From Burkholderiales bacterium (lineage in GTDB: Bacteria > Pseudomonadota > Gammaproteobacteria > Burkholderiales > Burkholderiaceae_C): 46,762 bases of DNA. Below are positions 19,891 to 30,745 of the stretch, piece after piece (position 1 is the first letter of the stretch; each line of letters begins with the position of its first letter). The translations under genes were made by a program, and so were the position numbers. Below the pieces are notes generated by a model, which saw nothing but the letters and a program-made list of their open reading frames with translations, was not told the origin of the DNA and did not search any database. The stretch covers positions 1 to 46,762 of the forward strand of contig JAEKLF010000072.1 of NCBI GenBank assembly GCA_019509985.1. The letters are read 5' to 3'.

Positions 19891-21432
19891 TCAGCCCTCG
19901 ACAGCAACCACGACGATGGACTTGGCCGGCAGCTTCAGCATGAGCTTGCCGTCGACGGCTTGCGCCTCGAACGCGACGGGCACGACCTGCGCCGGCTTGC
20001 CGAGTTCGTTCTGCGCATCCATCGCGCCGGCGGTCAGCAGCTTGCCCTTGACGGCCTTGGCTGCCTTGGCGCCGACCTGCAGCGTCAGCTCCGCGGCCTG
20101 CGTCGGGTTCGAGTTCACCAGGCCCACGTAGAGCTTGCCGTCCTTGCCGCGCGCCGCGGTGGCACTCAACTCAGGCATCTCGGCCGTGCCGACCTTGTAG
20201 ACCGGGTTGTTCTCGATCTTGGCGGGCAGCGAGGTCGCGTCCTGGAAGGGCGTGTACAGCGCAAACGCGTGGTACGTCGGCGTCAGCACCAGCTTGTCCT
20301 TGCTCGTCTGGATCATGGCCTGTAGCACGTTGACCATCTGCGCGATATTCGTCATGTGCACGCGGTCGGCGTGGGCATGGAAGACGTTGAAGTGCAGGGC
20401 TGCCAGCAGCGCGTCGCGCAGCGTGTTGCGCTGGACCAGGAAGCCGGGGTTGCTGCCGGGGTCTGGGTCGTACCAGCTGCCCCACTCGTCGAAGTAGAAG
20501 CCGATCTTCTTGCTCGGGTCGTTCTTGTCGAGGACGGCCGTGTTCCTGGTGATGATCTCGTCGATGTTGCGGACGTTGGCCAGCGTCGAGATCCATTCGC
20601 TTTCAGGAAAGCCGACCGCCGAGCCCTTCTTCTCCCACTGTCCGGTGGGCAGCGTGTAGGAATGGTGCGAGATCGCGTTGACGCTGTGCACGCCCTTGCT
20701 GAGTGCCTCGGTCCACTCGGTCTGCATGCCGTTGCCGCCACTGGCGATGAAGATGGGGCGGTTGTCGCCCGGCGTCTTCAGGAAGGTGGCGACCTGGCGG
20801 TACTGGTCCGCGTAGTACTCGGGGCGCATGTTGCCGCCGCAGCCCCAGGCCTCGTTGCCGACGGCGAAATAGTTGACGCGGAAGGGCTTGTCGCGGCCGT
20901 TCTTGCGGCGCAACTGCGCCAGCGTGGAGTTGCCGGTGGCGGTCATGTACTCCAGCCACTCCGCCATTTCCTGCGCGCTGCCGGTGCCCAGGTTGCCGTT
21001 GACGTAGGCCTCAGCGCCGAGCTGCTCGACGAGATCGAAGAACTCATGCGTGCCGACGGCGTTGTCCTCGGGCACGCCGCCCCAGGTGGTGTTGACCTTG
21101 ACGGGACGGTTCTTGCGCGGGCCGATGCCTTCGCGCCAGTGATATTCGTCGGCGAAGCAGCCGCCGGGCCAGCGCACCAGCGGCACGTGCAGCTCCTTGA
21201 GCGCCGCGACGACGTCCTTGCGCCAGCCGCGCACGTTGGGGATCTTGGAGTCGGGCCCGACCCACATGCCTTCGTAGATGCCGGTGCCCAGGTGCTCGGC
21301 GAACTGGCCGTAGACGTTGCGGTGGATGACGGGGCCGGGCTGGTCGGCATTGACGACCAGCTTGATGTCGGCGGCCAGGGCACTGGCGCCGACGGCGAGC
21401 GTCGCGACGAGCGCGAGCAGTTGCTTCTTCAT
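19891..21432 (-). CDS. abfA: GH51 alpha-L-arabinofuranosidase with signal peptide
   Basis: 513 aa. Signal peptide about 1-20 (LLALVATLAVGASALA), which is uncommon because most bacterial GH51 enzymes are cytoplasmic. The clan-A (beta/alpha)8 barrel has VYGQFAEHLGTGIYEGMWVG, LVRWPGGCFADEYHW, acid/base Glu194 in AVGNEAWGCGG and nucleophile Glu316 in FYFDEWGSW. A C-terminal beta-sandwich ends the protein. Start ATG 21432 has AAGGAGA 10 nt upstream. It follows the semialdehyde dehydrogenase by 41 nt, so it is probably in the same operon. It should cut terminal alpha-L-arabinofuranosyl groups in the periplasm. Confidence 0.94.
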   Translation of the reverse strand: MKKQLLALVATLAVGASALAADIKLVVNADQPGPVIHRNVYGQFAEHLGTGIYEGMWVGPDSKIPNVRGWRKDVVAALKELHVPLVRWPGGCFADEYHWREGIGPRKNRPVKVNTTWGGVPEDNAVGTHEFFDLVEQLGAEAYVNGNLGTGSAQEMAEWLEYMTATGNSTLAQLRRKNGRDKPFRVNYFAVGNEAWGCGGNMRPEYYADQYRQVATFLKTPGDNRPIFIASGGNGMQTEWTEALSKGVHSVNAISHHSYTLPTGQWEKKGSAVGFPESEWISTLANVRNIDEIITRNTAVLDKNDPSKKIGFYFDEWGSWYDPDPGSNPGFLVQRNTLRDALLAALHFNVFHAHADRVHMTNIAQMVNVLQAMIQTSKDKLVLTPTYHAFALYTPFQDATSLPAKIENNPVYKVGTAEMPELSATAARGKDGKLYVGLVNSNPTQAAELTLQVGAKAAKAVKGKLLTAGAMDAQNELGKPAQVVPVAFEAQAVDGKLMLKLPAKSIVVVAVEG

Positions 21433-21473
21433 GTCTTTTGTCTCCTTCGTTGTTCTGTTCGGGTCCGTGCGTC

Positions 21474-23060
<1,587 letters not shown>

Positions 23061-23073
23061 GGAGAAGAAATCC

Positions 23074-24828
23074 TTAATGGGAATGGCGCGGCACGGCCGA
23101 GCCGCGCTTGCCGCGCAGGAAGTCGAAGTCGCAGCCCTCGTCGGCCTGCAGCACGTGCTGCACGTAGAGCTGGCGGTAGCCGCTGGCGTCGGCCGGGTCG
23201 ACGGTCTGGGCCGCGGCCCAGTCAGCCAGGCGCTGCTGCAGCTCGGCGTCGGAGATGTCCAGGTGCAGGCGGCCGGCGGCGCAGTCCAGCTCGATGAAGT
23301 CGCCTTCCTTGACGACCGCCAGCGGCCCGCCGGCGCGCGCTTCCGGCGCCACGTGCAGCACGACGGTGCCGTAGGCGGTGCCGCTCATGCGGGCGTCGGA
23401 GATGCGCACCATGTCCTTCACGCCGGCTGCGAGCAGCTTGGGCGGCAGGCCCATGTTGCCGACCTCGGCCATGCCAGGGTAGCCCTTGGGGCCGCAGTTC
23501 TTCATGACGAGGATGGAGCTGGCGTCCACGACGAGGTCAGGGTCATTGATGCGCGCCTTGTAGTCCTCGAAGTGCTCGAACACGACGGCGCGGCCGCGGT
23601 GCTTCATCAGCTCGGGCGTGGCGGCCGAGGGCTTGAGCACGGCGCCGCGCGGCGCGAGGTTGCCACGCAGGATGCAGATGCCGCCGTCCGCGATCAGCGG
23701 GTTGTCCAACTGGCGGATGACTTCGTCGTCGTAGATGGGCGCGTCGACGCAGTTGGCCCACAGGCTCTTGCCGTTGACGGTCAGCGCGTCGGGGTTGGGC
23801 AGCTTGCCGGCCTCGCCCAAGCGGCGGATGACGGCGGGCAGGCCGCCGGCGTAATAGAACTCTTCCATCAGGAAGCGGCCCGAAGGCAGCAGGTCCACCA
23901 GCGTGGGCGTGCCGCGGCCGATGCGGGTCCAGTCTTCCAGCTCCAGGTCCACGCCGATGCGCCCGGCGATGGCCTTCAGATGGATGACGGCGTTGGTCGA
24001 GCCACCGATGGCGGCATTGACGCGGATGGCGTTTTCAAACGCTTCCTTGGTCAGCACCTTGGAGAGCGTGAGCTGCTCCCAGACCATGTCGACGATGCGC
24101 ATGCCGGACAGGTGGGCCATCACATAACGGCGCGCGTCCACGGCAGGGATGGCGGCGTTGTGCGGCAGCGAGGTGCCCAGCGCCTCGGCCATGCAGGCCA
24201 TCGTCGAGGCCGTGCCCATCGTGTTGCAGGTGCCGGCCGAGCGCGAGTGGCCGGCCTCGGCGGCCAGGAAGTCGTGCATGCTGATTTCGCCGGCCTTGAC
24301 CTGCTCGTGCAACTGCCACACGGCCGTGCCGGAGCCGATGTTCTTGCCGTTGAGCTTGCCGTTGAGCATGGGCCCGCCGGTGACGACGATGGCCGGCACG
24401 TCGACGCTGGCCGCGCCCATCAGCAGCGCGGGCGTGGTCTTGTCGCAGCCCACCAGCAGCACGACGGCGTCCATCGGGTTGCCGCGGATGCTTTCCTCGA
24501 CGTCCATGCTGGCGAGGTTGCGCGTCAGCATGGCGGTCGGGCGCAGGTTGGACTCGCCGTTGGAGAACACCGGGAACTCGACCGGCCAGCCGCCCGCTTC
24601 GATGATGCCGCGCTTGACGTGCTCGGCCAGCTTGCGGAAGTGGGCGTTGCAGGGCGTCAGCTCGCTCCAGGTGTTGCAGATGCCGATGATGGGCTTGCCC
24701 TGGAACTCATGGTCGGGGATGCCCTGGTTCTTCATCCAGGAGCGGTACATGAAACCGTTCTTGTCCTGGGTGCCAAACCACTCGGCCGAGCGCAGTTTGA
24801 CTTTGCTCTTCTTGTCCTCAGTCGTCAT
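23074..24828 (-). CDS. L-arabinonate dehydratase (IlvD/Edd family)
   Basis: 584 aa. Fe-S cluster ligands Cys60 (ICNTWSELTPC), Cys128 (LLVGCDKT) and Cys201 (SAGTCNTMGTAST) match almost residue for residue the Cys59/127/200 set of the [2Fe-2S] sugar-acid dehydratase of Rhizobium. The active-site serine lies in DARMSGTAYG. Length and sequence fit L-arabinonate (pentonate) dehydratase rather than IlvD or Edd, and the locus favours L-arabinonate. The reaction removes water to give L-2-keto-3-deoxyarabonate. It is the first gene of a unit with the semialdehyde dehydrogenase and GH51. Related enzymes also accept D-fuconate or D-xylonate, so the exact substrate is inferred. Confidence 0.9.
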   Translation of the reverse strand: MTTEDKKSKVKLRSAEWFGTQDKNGFMYRSWMKNQGIPDHEFQGKPIIGICNTWSELTPCNAHFRKLAEHVKRGIIEAGGWPVEFPVFSNGESNLRPTAMLTRNLASMDVEESIRGNPMDAVVLLVGCDKTTPALLMGAASVDVPAIVVTGGPMLNGKLNGKNIGSGTAVWQLHEQVKAGEISMHDFLAAEAGHSRSAGTCNTMGTASTMACMAEALGTSLPHNAAIPAVDARRYVMAHLSGMRIVDMVWEQLTLSKVLTKEAFENAIRVNAAIGGSTNAVIHLKAIAGRIGVDLELEDWTRIGRGTPTLVDLLPSGRFLMEEFYYAGGLPAVIRRLGEAGKLPNPDALTVNGKSLWANCVDAPIYDDEVIRQLDNPLIADGGICILRGNLAPRGAVLKPSAATPELMKHRGRAVVFEHFEDYKARINDPDLVVDASSILVMKNCGPKGYPGMAEVGNMGLPPKLLAAGVKDMVRISDARMSGTAYGTVVLHVAPEARAGGPLAVVKEGDFIELDCAAGRLHLDISDAELQQRLADWAAAQTVDPADASGYRQLYVQHVLQADEGCDFDFLRGKRGSAVPRHSH

Positions 24829-24917
24829 GTCTTGTCTCGATGTCGTTCTGGCAGCCTGCAGGTTGGCCGCTACAGCCAGCTGGCGGGGCGGTTCACGCGC
24901 CGACAGCCGTTAAATCG

Positions 24918-24971
24918 ATGCTAGGGGCCGAAGGAATTGCAATCCAATCAATTTCCGCAATGTACCGATGC
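24918..24971 (-). promoter_or_regulatory. Putative promoter and operator of the dehydratase-ALDH-GH51 unit
   Basis: On the minus strand: CAGCATCGG, 17 nt, -35 TTGGAT (24942-24947), 18 nt, -10 TAGCAT (24918-24923), giving a leader of about 85-90 nt to ATG 24828. It aligns without gaps with the TonB promoter region and, more loosely, with that of GH43-GH127. The operator part overlaps the noncoding stretch just after the leaderless GH43 gene. Confidence 0.5.
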
Positions 24972-24982
24972 TGTTTCGGATA

Positions 24983-25933
24983 TCAGTCGCGGCGGGACGG
25001 CTTGCCGAACAGCGGCATGCCGTCAGCGCTCCAGCGCAGCGGTTTCACGAAGGTGTGCCGGTCGGGATTCCACAACGGGTCGCCCTCGATCTCGGTATAG
25101 GTGCGGGCGTGGTAGACCAGCAGCACCTCGTCCGGCGTGGCGCCCACCGTGAAGCTGTTGTGGCCGGGGCCGAAGACGCTGTCCTGCGGCGCGCTGCGCA
25201 TCACCGGCTGCACGGACTTGCGCCAGCTCGTCGGGTCCAGCAGGTCGGCGTGTTCGTCCGCCCAAAGCAGACCCATCGCGTAGTTCTCGTCCGTCGCGCT
25301 GGCCGAGTAGCTGATGAAGACGCGACCGTTTCGCTGCAGCACCGACGGCCCCTCGTTGACGAGGAAGCCGCGGCATTCCCAGTCGTATTCCGGTCGGCTC
25401 AGCAGCACCGGCGGCCCGCCGAGCTGCCAGGGCGTCGCCATGGGCGCGATGTAGAGGTTGGAATTGCCGGGGATGGCCGGGTCCTTCTGCGCCCACAGGT
25501 AGTACAGCTGGCCACGATGGGTGAATGTCGTCGCGTCGAGGCAGAAGCTGTCCATGCCGGAGTCGACCTGGCCGAGGAACTCCCACGGCCCGCCGAGCGG
25601 GTCGGCCGCGGCGTTGCGGATCGCGACCATGCGGTGCTGGAACAGCCCGTTGACGATCTCGCGCGACGGCGCCGCGGCGAAGTAGACATACCAGGCGCCG
25701 TCGTTGAAATGCAGCTCGGGCGCCCAGATCAGCTCCGAATACGGTCCCGTGTCGGGCTTGTGCCAGACGTCGAACACCGGCGCCTCGGCCAGGCCTTCGA
25801 TGGTCAGCGCGCGGCGCAGCTCGATGCGGTCGTACTGCGGCACCGACGCGGTGAAGTAATAGAACCCGTCGGCATGGCGTGAGATGTGGGGGTCGGCGCG
25901 CTGGCGGATCAGCGGCTCAAGCAGGTCGGACAT
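24983..25933 (-). CDS. Leaderless GH43 exo-arabinosidase-like enzyme
   Basis: 316 aa with no signal peptide, so probably cytoplasmic. GH43 propeller with base Asp14 (RADPHISR), modulator Asp133 (FCLDATTF) and acid Glu194 (LVNEGPSV). Blocks such as YYFTASVPQYDRIELRRALT and ELIWAPELHFNDGAWYVYFA fit subfamilies with exo-1,5-alpha-L-arabinofuranosidase or arabinosidase activity (GH43_26-like). It would process short arabino-oligosaccharides that reach the cytoplasm. It lies 117 nt downstream of the TonB receptor gene on the same strand; no promoter was recognised before it, so readthrough from the receptor gene is likely. Confidence 0.88.
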   Translation of the reverse strand: MSDLLEPLIRQRADPHISRHADGFYYFTASVPQYDRIELRRALTIEGLAEAPVFDVWHKPDTGPYSELIWAPELHFNDGAWYVYFAAAPSREIVNGLFQHRMVAIRNAAADPLGGPWEFLGQVDSGMDSFCLDATTFTHRGQLYYLWAQKDPAIPGNSNLYIAPMATPWQLGGPPVLLSRPEYDWECRGFLVNEGPSVLQRNGRVFISYSASATDENYAMGLLWADEHADLLDPTSWRKSVQPVMRSAPQDSVFGPGHNSFTVGATPDEVLLVYHARTYTEIEGDPLWNPDRHTFVKPLRWSADGMPLFGKPSRRD

Positions 25934-26050
25934 GGGGCGGCGGTAATGAAAAAGGGCGTTGCCGGGAAAGGTCCGTGCAACACCCGAACGAGGATGAGCC
26001 AGCCTCGGACAACGGCGAGCAAGTCCGCGAGGGACCTGCTCGGTGCCTTC

Positions 26051-28924
26051 TTACAGCTTCCAGCGGAAACCGAGCGCGAACGAGCGTCCGATCTGGAACG
26101 TACCGAAATTGGTCGTGTCCGGCGTGCCCGCATTGCCGAAGTGGTAGTACTGCTGCTGCATCTCGTTCGTCAGGTTGACGCCGCTGAAATCAACCGACAT
26201 GCGGTCGTTGATGTTGTAGGTCAGCTGGAAGTCCACGCTCTTTTCCGGGCGACGCCAGATGCCGATCGGGTTGGCGAACAGCGCAGCTTCGTTGGCGGCC
26301 AGGAAGGCCGAGCGGTGGACGTACGACAGGCGCGCGCCGATCGGACCCTTCTCGTAAGCCAGCGTGGCGTTCCACGACAGCTTGGACACGCCGAAGAATT
26401 CCGTCTCGAGCTGCGAGACGATTTCGCCAGCGTCGTTGGCGATCGGCACATTCTGCGACGAGGTCAGTCGCGTCATGCTGCCCTGGAAGCCCAGGCCGTC
26501 CAGGTACGACGGCAGGCCCTTCGGGAAGTAGATCGCGCCCAGTTCGAGGCCGCTGATCTTGCCATTGGACGCATTGACCGGCGAGCTGATGACGTAGTCA
26601 TAGCCGTTGCTGTGGTCGCCGCCCGAGGTGGAGTTGCGGAACGGATCGTCGGCCGCAGAGAGATGGATGCGGCGGCGCAGCGGCACGACCAGGCCTTCGA
26701 TCTTGCGTTGGAACACGGTGCCGTAGAGCGCACTGTCCTTCTGGAAATACCACTCGCCCGTCAGGTCGAGGTTCTTGGAGCGCGTCGGTTCCAGGTTCGG
26801 GTTGCCGCCGCTGCCGCCGCCGTAACCCACCTTGGAGACGTCCTCGCTGGGTATGACGATGGGGTTCAGATCGCCGAAGCCCGGACGGCGCAGCGTTTCG
26901 CCGTAGTTGAAGCGCACCAGGACGTCCCTGACCGGCTCGTAACGCAGCGTCAGGCTGGGCAGGAACTTCCTGGCCGTCTTCTGGCCGTCCGTCGGTGTCA
27001 CCGCCTTGGAGGTGGCATCGACCTTGTAGGCCGTCATGCTGGTATCGACCTGCACGTAGCGCACGCCGAAATTGCCGCGCAGGCGATGGCCGAACAATTC
27101 GGTGTCGGTATCCGCCATCACGTACAGGTTCGACGTCTTCTCATCGACGTCGAAGGTCTTCTGCAGAGACAGCTTGTCACTCGTCAGGAAACCCGCATTG
27201 CTCGCAGCGTACATCTGACGCCACGCGTCGATGTTGTCGCGGACGGCGTAGCCGTTGACATCCATCCACGATCGCGGAACGCTCGAGATGTCCTTGCCGA
27301 AGCCCGAGTTGGTGTACTGGTACTTCGCATCCAGCGTCGACAGGTTCTTGCCCAGGCTGCCCGATTGCGTCCGGTTGGCCTCCGACGCCTTGCGGTCGTC
27401 GAAGCGCGCGCCGAAATGAATCGCCTTCACCACGCCCCAGTCGGCGTCATAGACGCCTGCCAGGCTGGCCGTCGCGGCGCTGCCCTCGTTGCGGTTGGCG
27501 TTGTCGTAGAACTGCGCCACGTTCCACTGCGATGCCTGGGCCAGCTTGGCATCGTCATCGAAATGGAAGGAGGTGTTGCCACCGCCGGAGTTGAGGTCGA
27601 AGGTGATGGAATCAGCGACGCGATCGATCCGGCTAGCGGTGAATTCCGAGTGGTACTTGCTGGTCTGGTACGACACATCGCCGTCCAGCCGCAGGCGGTC
27701 ACCCAGGTTCCACTTGCCGTTCAGGGCGTAGACGAAGGAATCGGTGGCCGACGTGGTGTAGTCGCCGCTGTTGAAGCCATAGACCTTGGGCACGGTACGC
27801 GTCTTCATGACGTTCGTGCCCGGATAGGTGGTGAACGTCGAGGCGGGGTTGCTGCCGAGGTCTCCCCACCAGTCCACGAAGCTGAACAGCAGCTGGTTGA
27901 AGTACTTGTTGCGATACCCGTTGTACATCGCCTCGAAGGTGTAGACCGCATCGTCGTTGGGCTGCCATTGCAGCGCGACGTTCGCAGACGGGCGCTCGCG
28001 CTTGCCCCGACCGTCGGCCTGGAAGATGGCGTCACGCGACAGATAGTAGGGATAGGCCGTGCCGTTGAAGTTCAGCGTTGCATCCGCAGCCTGCGACAGG
28101 CCGGTGTAGGTGCCGGGCTTCCAGACGTTGTTGTCGAAGATGCGCTGCAAGGGGGTGTAGCCCGCCGGGATCTGGCCGGCCGTGGCACTGACGAAGGGGA
28201 CCATCGCGCCCGGCGTCACGCTTTCGTCGCGGTACTCGGTCCTGTTGAGCGACACGTTGAGCAGGGCGCCGATGTCGCCCGCGCCGGTCTTCCAACGGTT
28301 GCTGCCCAGCAAACTCAACTGCGGGTTCGCCTTGTCGGCGGGTTGCAGATAGGTCTCACGCGCCGACAGCGACAGCTTCGCGCCCTTGAAGTCGAAGGGG
28401 CGCAGCGACTTCACGTCAATCTGGCCGGCAATGCCGTTTTCCAGCTGACTCGCGTCGCGCGTCTTGAAGACGTCGATCTGGCGAACCAGCGTCGACGGAA
28501 TGTCCTGAAGCGCAACCTGCGTGCCAGACGCGGTGAAGATGTTGCGGCCGTTCCAGGTGGTCGCAACGTCGGGCATGCCACGGATGGACAGCGCGCCGAC
28601 CTCGCCGCCGCCGCGGTTGGTGACCTGGATGCCGGTCACGCGCTGCAGCGCTTCGACGACGTTGTTGTCAGGCAGCTTGCCGATGTCTTCGGCCACCACC
28701 GATTCCACGACCTGGTCGCTGGTGCGCTTGATCGCCAGGCTCTTGGTCAGCGATGCCCTGACGCCGGTGACGGTCACCGTCTCCAACGAGTTGTCCGCAG
28801 CCTTGGCCTCCTGGGCCTGCGCGGCGCTGGCCAGCATCGCGGCCAGGGCGACGGCGGTCAGCCGCAGGGCATGAACGGGAGCAGTGGCAGCCGCGCGCAG
28901 CGGCACCAGGTGGGTGGTTTTCAT
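26051..28924 (-). CDS. TonB-dependent outer-membrane receptor for oligosaccharides
   Basis: 957 aa from ATG 28924 (GGAGA upstream). Signal peptide about 1-36 (AMLASAAQAQ). A TonB-box-like LETVTVTG follows at about 47, then the plug domain (about 65-170) with EDIGKLPDNNVVEALQRVTG and ALSIRGMPDVATTWNGR, then a long beta-barrel ending FQIGRSFALGFRWKL. It belongs to the large carbohydrate-type TonB receptor group common in Xanthomonas, Caulobacter and Roseateles-like bacteria, with no SusD partner. The longer upstream frame to 29020 crosses the promoter and is not used. Arabinan or pectin oligomers are the probable cargo, based on neighbours. Confidence 0.93.
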   Translation of the reverse strand: MKTTHLVPLRAAATAPVHALRLTAVALAAMLASAAQAQEAKAADNSLETVTVTGVRASLTKSLAIKRTSDQVVESVVAEDIGKLPDNNVVEALQRVTGIQVTNRGGGEVGALSIRGMPDVATTWNGRNIFTASGTQVALQDIPSTLVRQIDVFKTRDASQLENGIAGQIDVKSLRPFDFKGAKLSLSARETYLQPADKANPQLSLLGSNRWKTGAGDIGALLNVSLNRTEYRDESVTPGAMVPFVSATAGQIPAGYTPLQRIFDNNVWKPGTYTGLSQAADATLNFNGTAYPYYLSRDAIFQADGRGKRERPSANVALQWQPNDDAVYTFEAMYNGYRNKYFNQLLFSFVDWWGDLGSNPASTFTTYPGTNVMKTRTVPKVYGFNSGDYTTSATDSFVYALNGKWNLGDRLRLDGDVSYQTSKYHSEFTASRIDRVADSITFDLNSGGGNTSFHFDDDAKLAQASQWNVAQFYDNANRNEGSAATASLAGVYDADWGVVKAIHFGARFDDRKASEANRTQSGSLGKNLSTLDAKYQYTNSGFGKDISSVPRSWMDVNGYAVRDNIDAWRQMYAASNAGFLTSDKLSLQKTFDVDEKTSNLYVMADTDTELFGHRLRGNFGVRYVQVDTSMTAYKVDATSKAVTPTDGQKTARKFLPSLTLRYEPVRDVLVRFNYGETLRRPGFGDLNPIVIPSEDVSKVGYGGGSGGNPNLEPTRSKNLDLTGEWYFQKDSALYGTVFQRKIEGLVVPLRRRIHLSAADDPFRNSTSGGDHSNGYDYVISSPVNASNGKISGLELGAIYFPKGLPSYLDGLGFQGSMTRLTSSQNVPIANDAGEIVSQLETEFFGVSKLSWNATLAYEKGPIGARLSYVHRSAFLAANEAALFANPIGIWRRPEKSVDFQLTYNINDRMSVDFSGVNLTNEMQQQYYHFGNAGTPDTTNFGTFQIGRSFALGFRWKL

Positions 28925-29018
28925 CTTGTCTCCGGGGTCGTTATTAGGGGAACAGTCCAACCCTGAAACCGTGGCGTCACCTGGCTCGAGAAGGGGCGCG
29001 GGCTTCGGGTCTGAACTC

Positions 29019-29092
29019 ATGCTAGGGAGGCGACCGATCCGCCGCTAATCACATTTTTGGACTTCCCGATGCTGATTTACGCATCGCGCCTT
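29019..29092 (-). promoter_or_regulatory. Putative promoter and operator of the TonB receptor gene
   Basis: On the minus strand: perfect inverted repeat CGATGC-N8-GCATCG, then 18 nt, -35 TTAGCG (29043-29048), 18 nt, -10 TAGCAT (29019-29024), and a leader of about 90 nt. The downstream half-site and the spacings recur at two other promoters of the locus. The whole gap 28925-29259 (335 nt) contains this promoter and a coding-like tail next to the AGE stop; no other gene was seen in it. Confidence 0.5.
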
Positions 29093-29259
29093 CGGGTTAG
29101 CCCGCGTCCTTCCCAGGGCAGGCACGACTTTGCTCAGCGAGCGATGGCGGCGGAGAAGAGCATCTGGTCGACGCCGTTGTAGAGCTTGAACAACAGCGTG
29201 TTGCGTCTGGCCTTCAAGTCGGCCCGCTCCCCGGGGGGCGACGATTGCGGCCCCCGCCC

Positions 29260-30522
29260 TCAGGCGGCCAGCTTGAGCGCCGCCTGATGCAGCCGAACCA
29301 TGTGATACGGATCGGGCTGCGTGTCCTCGCAGCCGCCGCTCTTGCACGGCAGCGCCGAGGCCGCGCGCCAGCCGCCCTGCTCGGCGTCGACGAGCTGGTC
29401 CTTGATGAGGCCCAGCGTCTGCTCGTAGCGCCGCCACAGGTCATTGCGCCCGCTCTCCTGGGCCGCGACGATCAGCGCGTGCAGGCATTCGGCCTGCTGC
29501 CACCAGCCCTTGCGCGCATCGGTCTTGGCGCCGTCGGGGAAGGCGCGCTGGCCGCAACCGCCGTCGATGTCGTCATAGCCCGTGGCCAGTGCATAGCTGA
29601 GCACGCGCTCGGCCACCTGGGCATAGACCGGCGACACGACCGCGCCGGTCATCAGCAGATGGCTCCACTCGAACTGGTGGCCCAGGTCGATGTAGCCGCC
29701 GGCCTCCTTGGTCGGCAAGGGTTTCCAGGCTTCGTCGTACCACTCGGGAATGCGCGCGCCGCCGCCTTCGGCCTCGGCCCGACCCTGCAACAGCTTGTAG
29801 GCTGCGAAGTCGCCCAGACGCCGTGCGCCGACTTGCGCGCCCTCGTCACCCGTGGCGCCAAACAGGGCCAGCACGGCCTCGAACATGTGCATGACCGGGT
29901 TCTGCGTGCGGCTGCCCGGCATGGGCTTGAAGTCGCGCCCGCATTCGTTGACGAGGCCGCCGGCCGGATCGAAGAAGCCTGCCTCGATCTCGCGCCAGGC
30001 CTGCAGGGCGGCGGCGCGGTGGCGCTCGCTGCCGCCGATGCGGTAGACCTCGGACAGCGCCAGCAGCGCAAAGGCGTGGTCGTAGGCGCGCTTGATCGTG
30101 GCCCGGGGCTGGCCGTCGGCGCCGACGGTGTGGAAGAAGCCGCCATGCACCGGGTCGCGAAAGCGCTCCAGCAACACGTCGGCACCACGACGGGCGATAG
30201 CGAGATAACCCGCGTCAGGAAGGAACTCGTGGCCGGCCGCGAAGGTGTAGACAAGGCGGGCCTGGCCGGTCAGCTCGAGTTCCGGTTGCGGCCGGGGCTT
30301 CCAGGCCCGGTCGAAGGCCAGCTGGAAGCTGCCGTCGGGGCGCAGCGCATGGCTGTGCCAGTGCAGCAGCAGCGCGTCGAGGTCATCGCGATGCCAGCCC
30401 GTGTCGATGCGGTTGCGGATGTGGGCGTCCGGGTCACTGCAGGCCGCAAGCGCCGCCAGCAGTGCCAGGACGGGCCGGCGCCCGACGCCTTTGGCGAGCT
30501 CGGCGCCCACCTCAACGCCCAT
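29260..30522 (-). CDS. AGE-family epimerase/isomerase with lipoprotein signal
   Basis: 420 aa. An (alpha/alpha)6 barrel of the N-acylglucosamine 2-epimerase / mannose isomerase / cellobiose epimerase family. The two catalytic histidines appear as His282 (DLGHQFEWSHLL) and His407 (PDPYHMVRLHQ). Unusually, residues 14-28 form a lipoprotein signal, RRPVLALLAALAAC with lipobox Cys28, which would place the enzyme in the periplasm; known AGE enzymes are mostly cytoplasmic. The ATG at 30522 overlaps the DUF2805 stop by 11 nt. It may isomerise or epimerise a sugar or reducing end released in the periplasm; the substrate is unknown. Confidence 0.85.
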   Translation of the reverse strand: MGVEVGAELAKGVGRRPVLALLAALAACSDPDAHIRNRIDTGWHRDDLDALLLHWHSHALRPDGSFQLAFDRAWKPRPQPELELTGQARLVYTFAAGHEFLPDAGYLAIARRGADVLLERFRDPVHGGFFHTVGADGQPRATIKRAYDHAFALLALSEVYRIGGSERHRAAALQAWREIEAGFFDPAGGLVNECGRDFKPMPGSRTQNPVMHMFEAVLALFGATGDEGAQVGARRLGDFAAYKLLQGRAEAEGGGARIPEWYDEAWKPLPTKEAGGYIDLGHQFEWSHLLMTGAVVSPVYAQVAERVLSYALATGYDDIDGGCGQRAFPDGAKTDARKGWWQQAECLHALIVAAQESGRNDLWRRYEQTLGLIKDQLVDAEQGGWRAASALPCKSGGCEDTQPDPYHMVRLHQAALKLAA

Positions 30523-30745
30523 GAGGCCAGGTCGCCCGTTTGGTGGGCCCCTTGCTCTGTTTGCCGCGCGTGGCCCAGAGCTTGTAGGCGGCCGGCGTCA
30601 GCTCGCGCTTGAGCAGGGCGACCAGCTCGCCGTGGCCGATGCCGTGCGTCAGCAGCACCTTGTTGTAGGGTGGCAGGTCCTCCCAGGCGGTGGCAATGAC
30701 GCGTTTGACTTCGTCGGGACTGAGTTTGGGTGCGGGCTTGGCCAT
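30512..30745 (-). CDS. DUF2805 / TIGR03643 family small protein
   Basis: 77 aa from ATG 30745: MAKPAPKLSPDEVKRVIATA, then WEDLPPYNKVLLTHGIGHGE and a basic end with KGPTKRATWPHGR. It matches the TIGR03643/DUF2805 family of short, uncharacterised proteins that may bind nucleic acid, judging from the helical, basic character. It is probably the last housekeeping gene before the sugar locus. It overlaps the AGE gene by 11 nt, so the two could be cotranscribed. The longer frame to 30853 lacks family similarity upstream of this ATG. Confidence 0.85.
   Translation of the reverse strand: MAKPAPKLSPDEVKRVIATAWEDLPPYNKVLLTHGIGHGELVALLKRELTPAAYKLWATRGKQSKGPTKRATWPHGR

Noticed and set aside
25886..28966. 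Plus-strand open frame of 1026 codons opposite the TonB receptor gene
   Set aside because: It is antisense to a receptor with signal peptide, plug and barrel motifs; the translation is rich in R, A, V, G and H with no domain, as expected from high-GC shadow frames.
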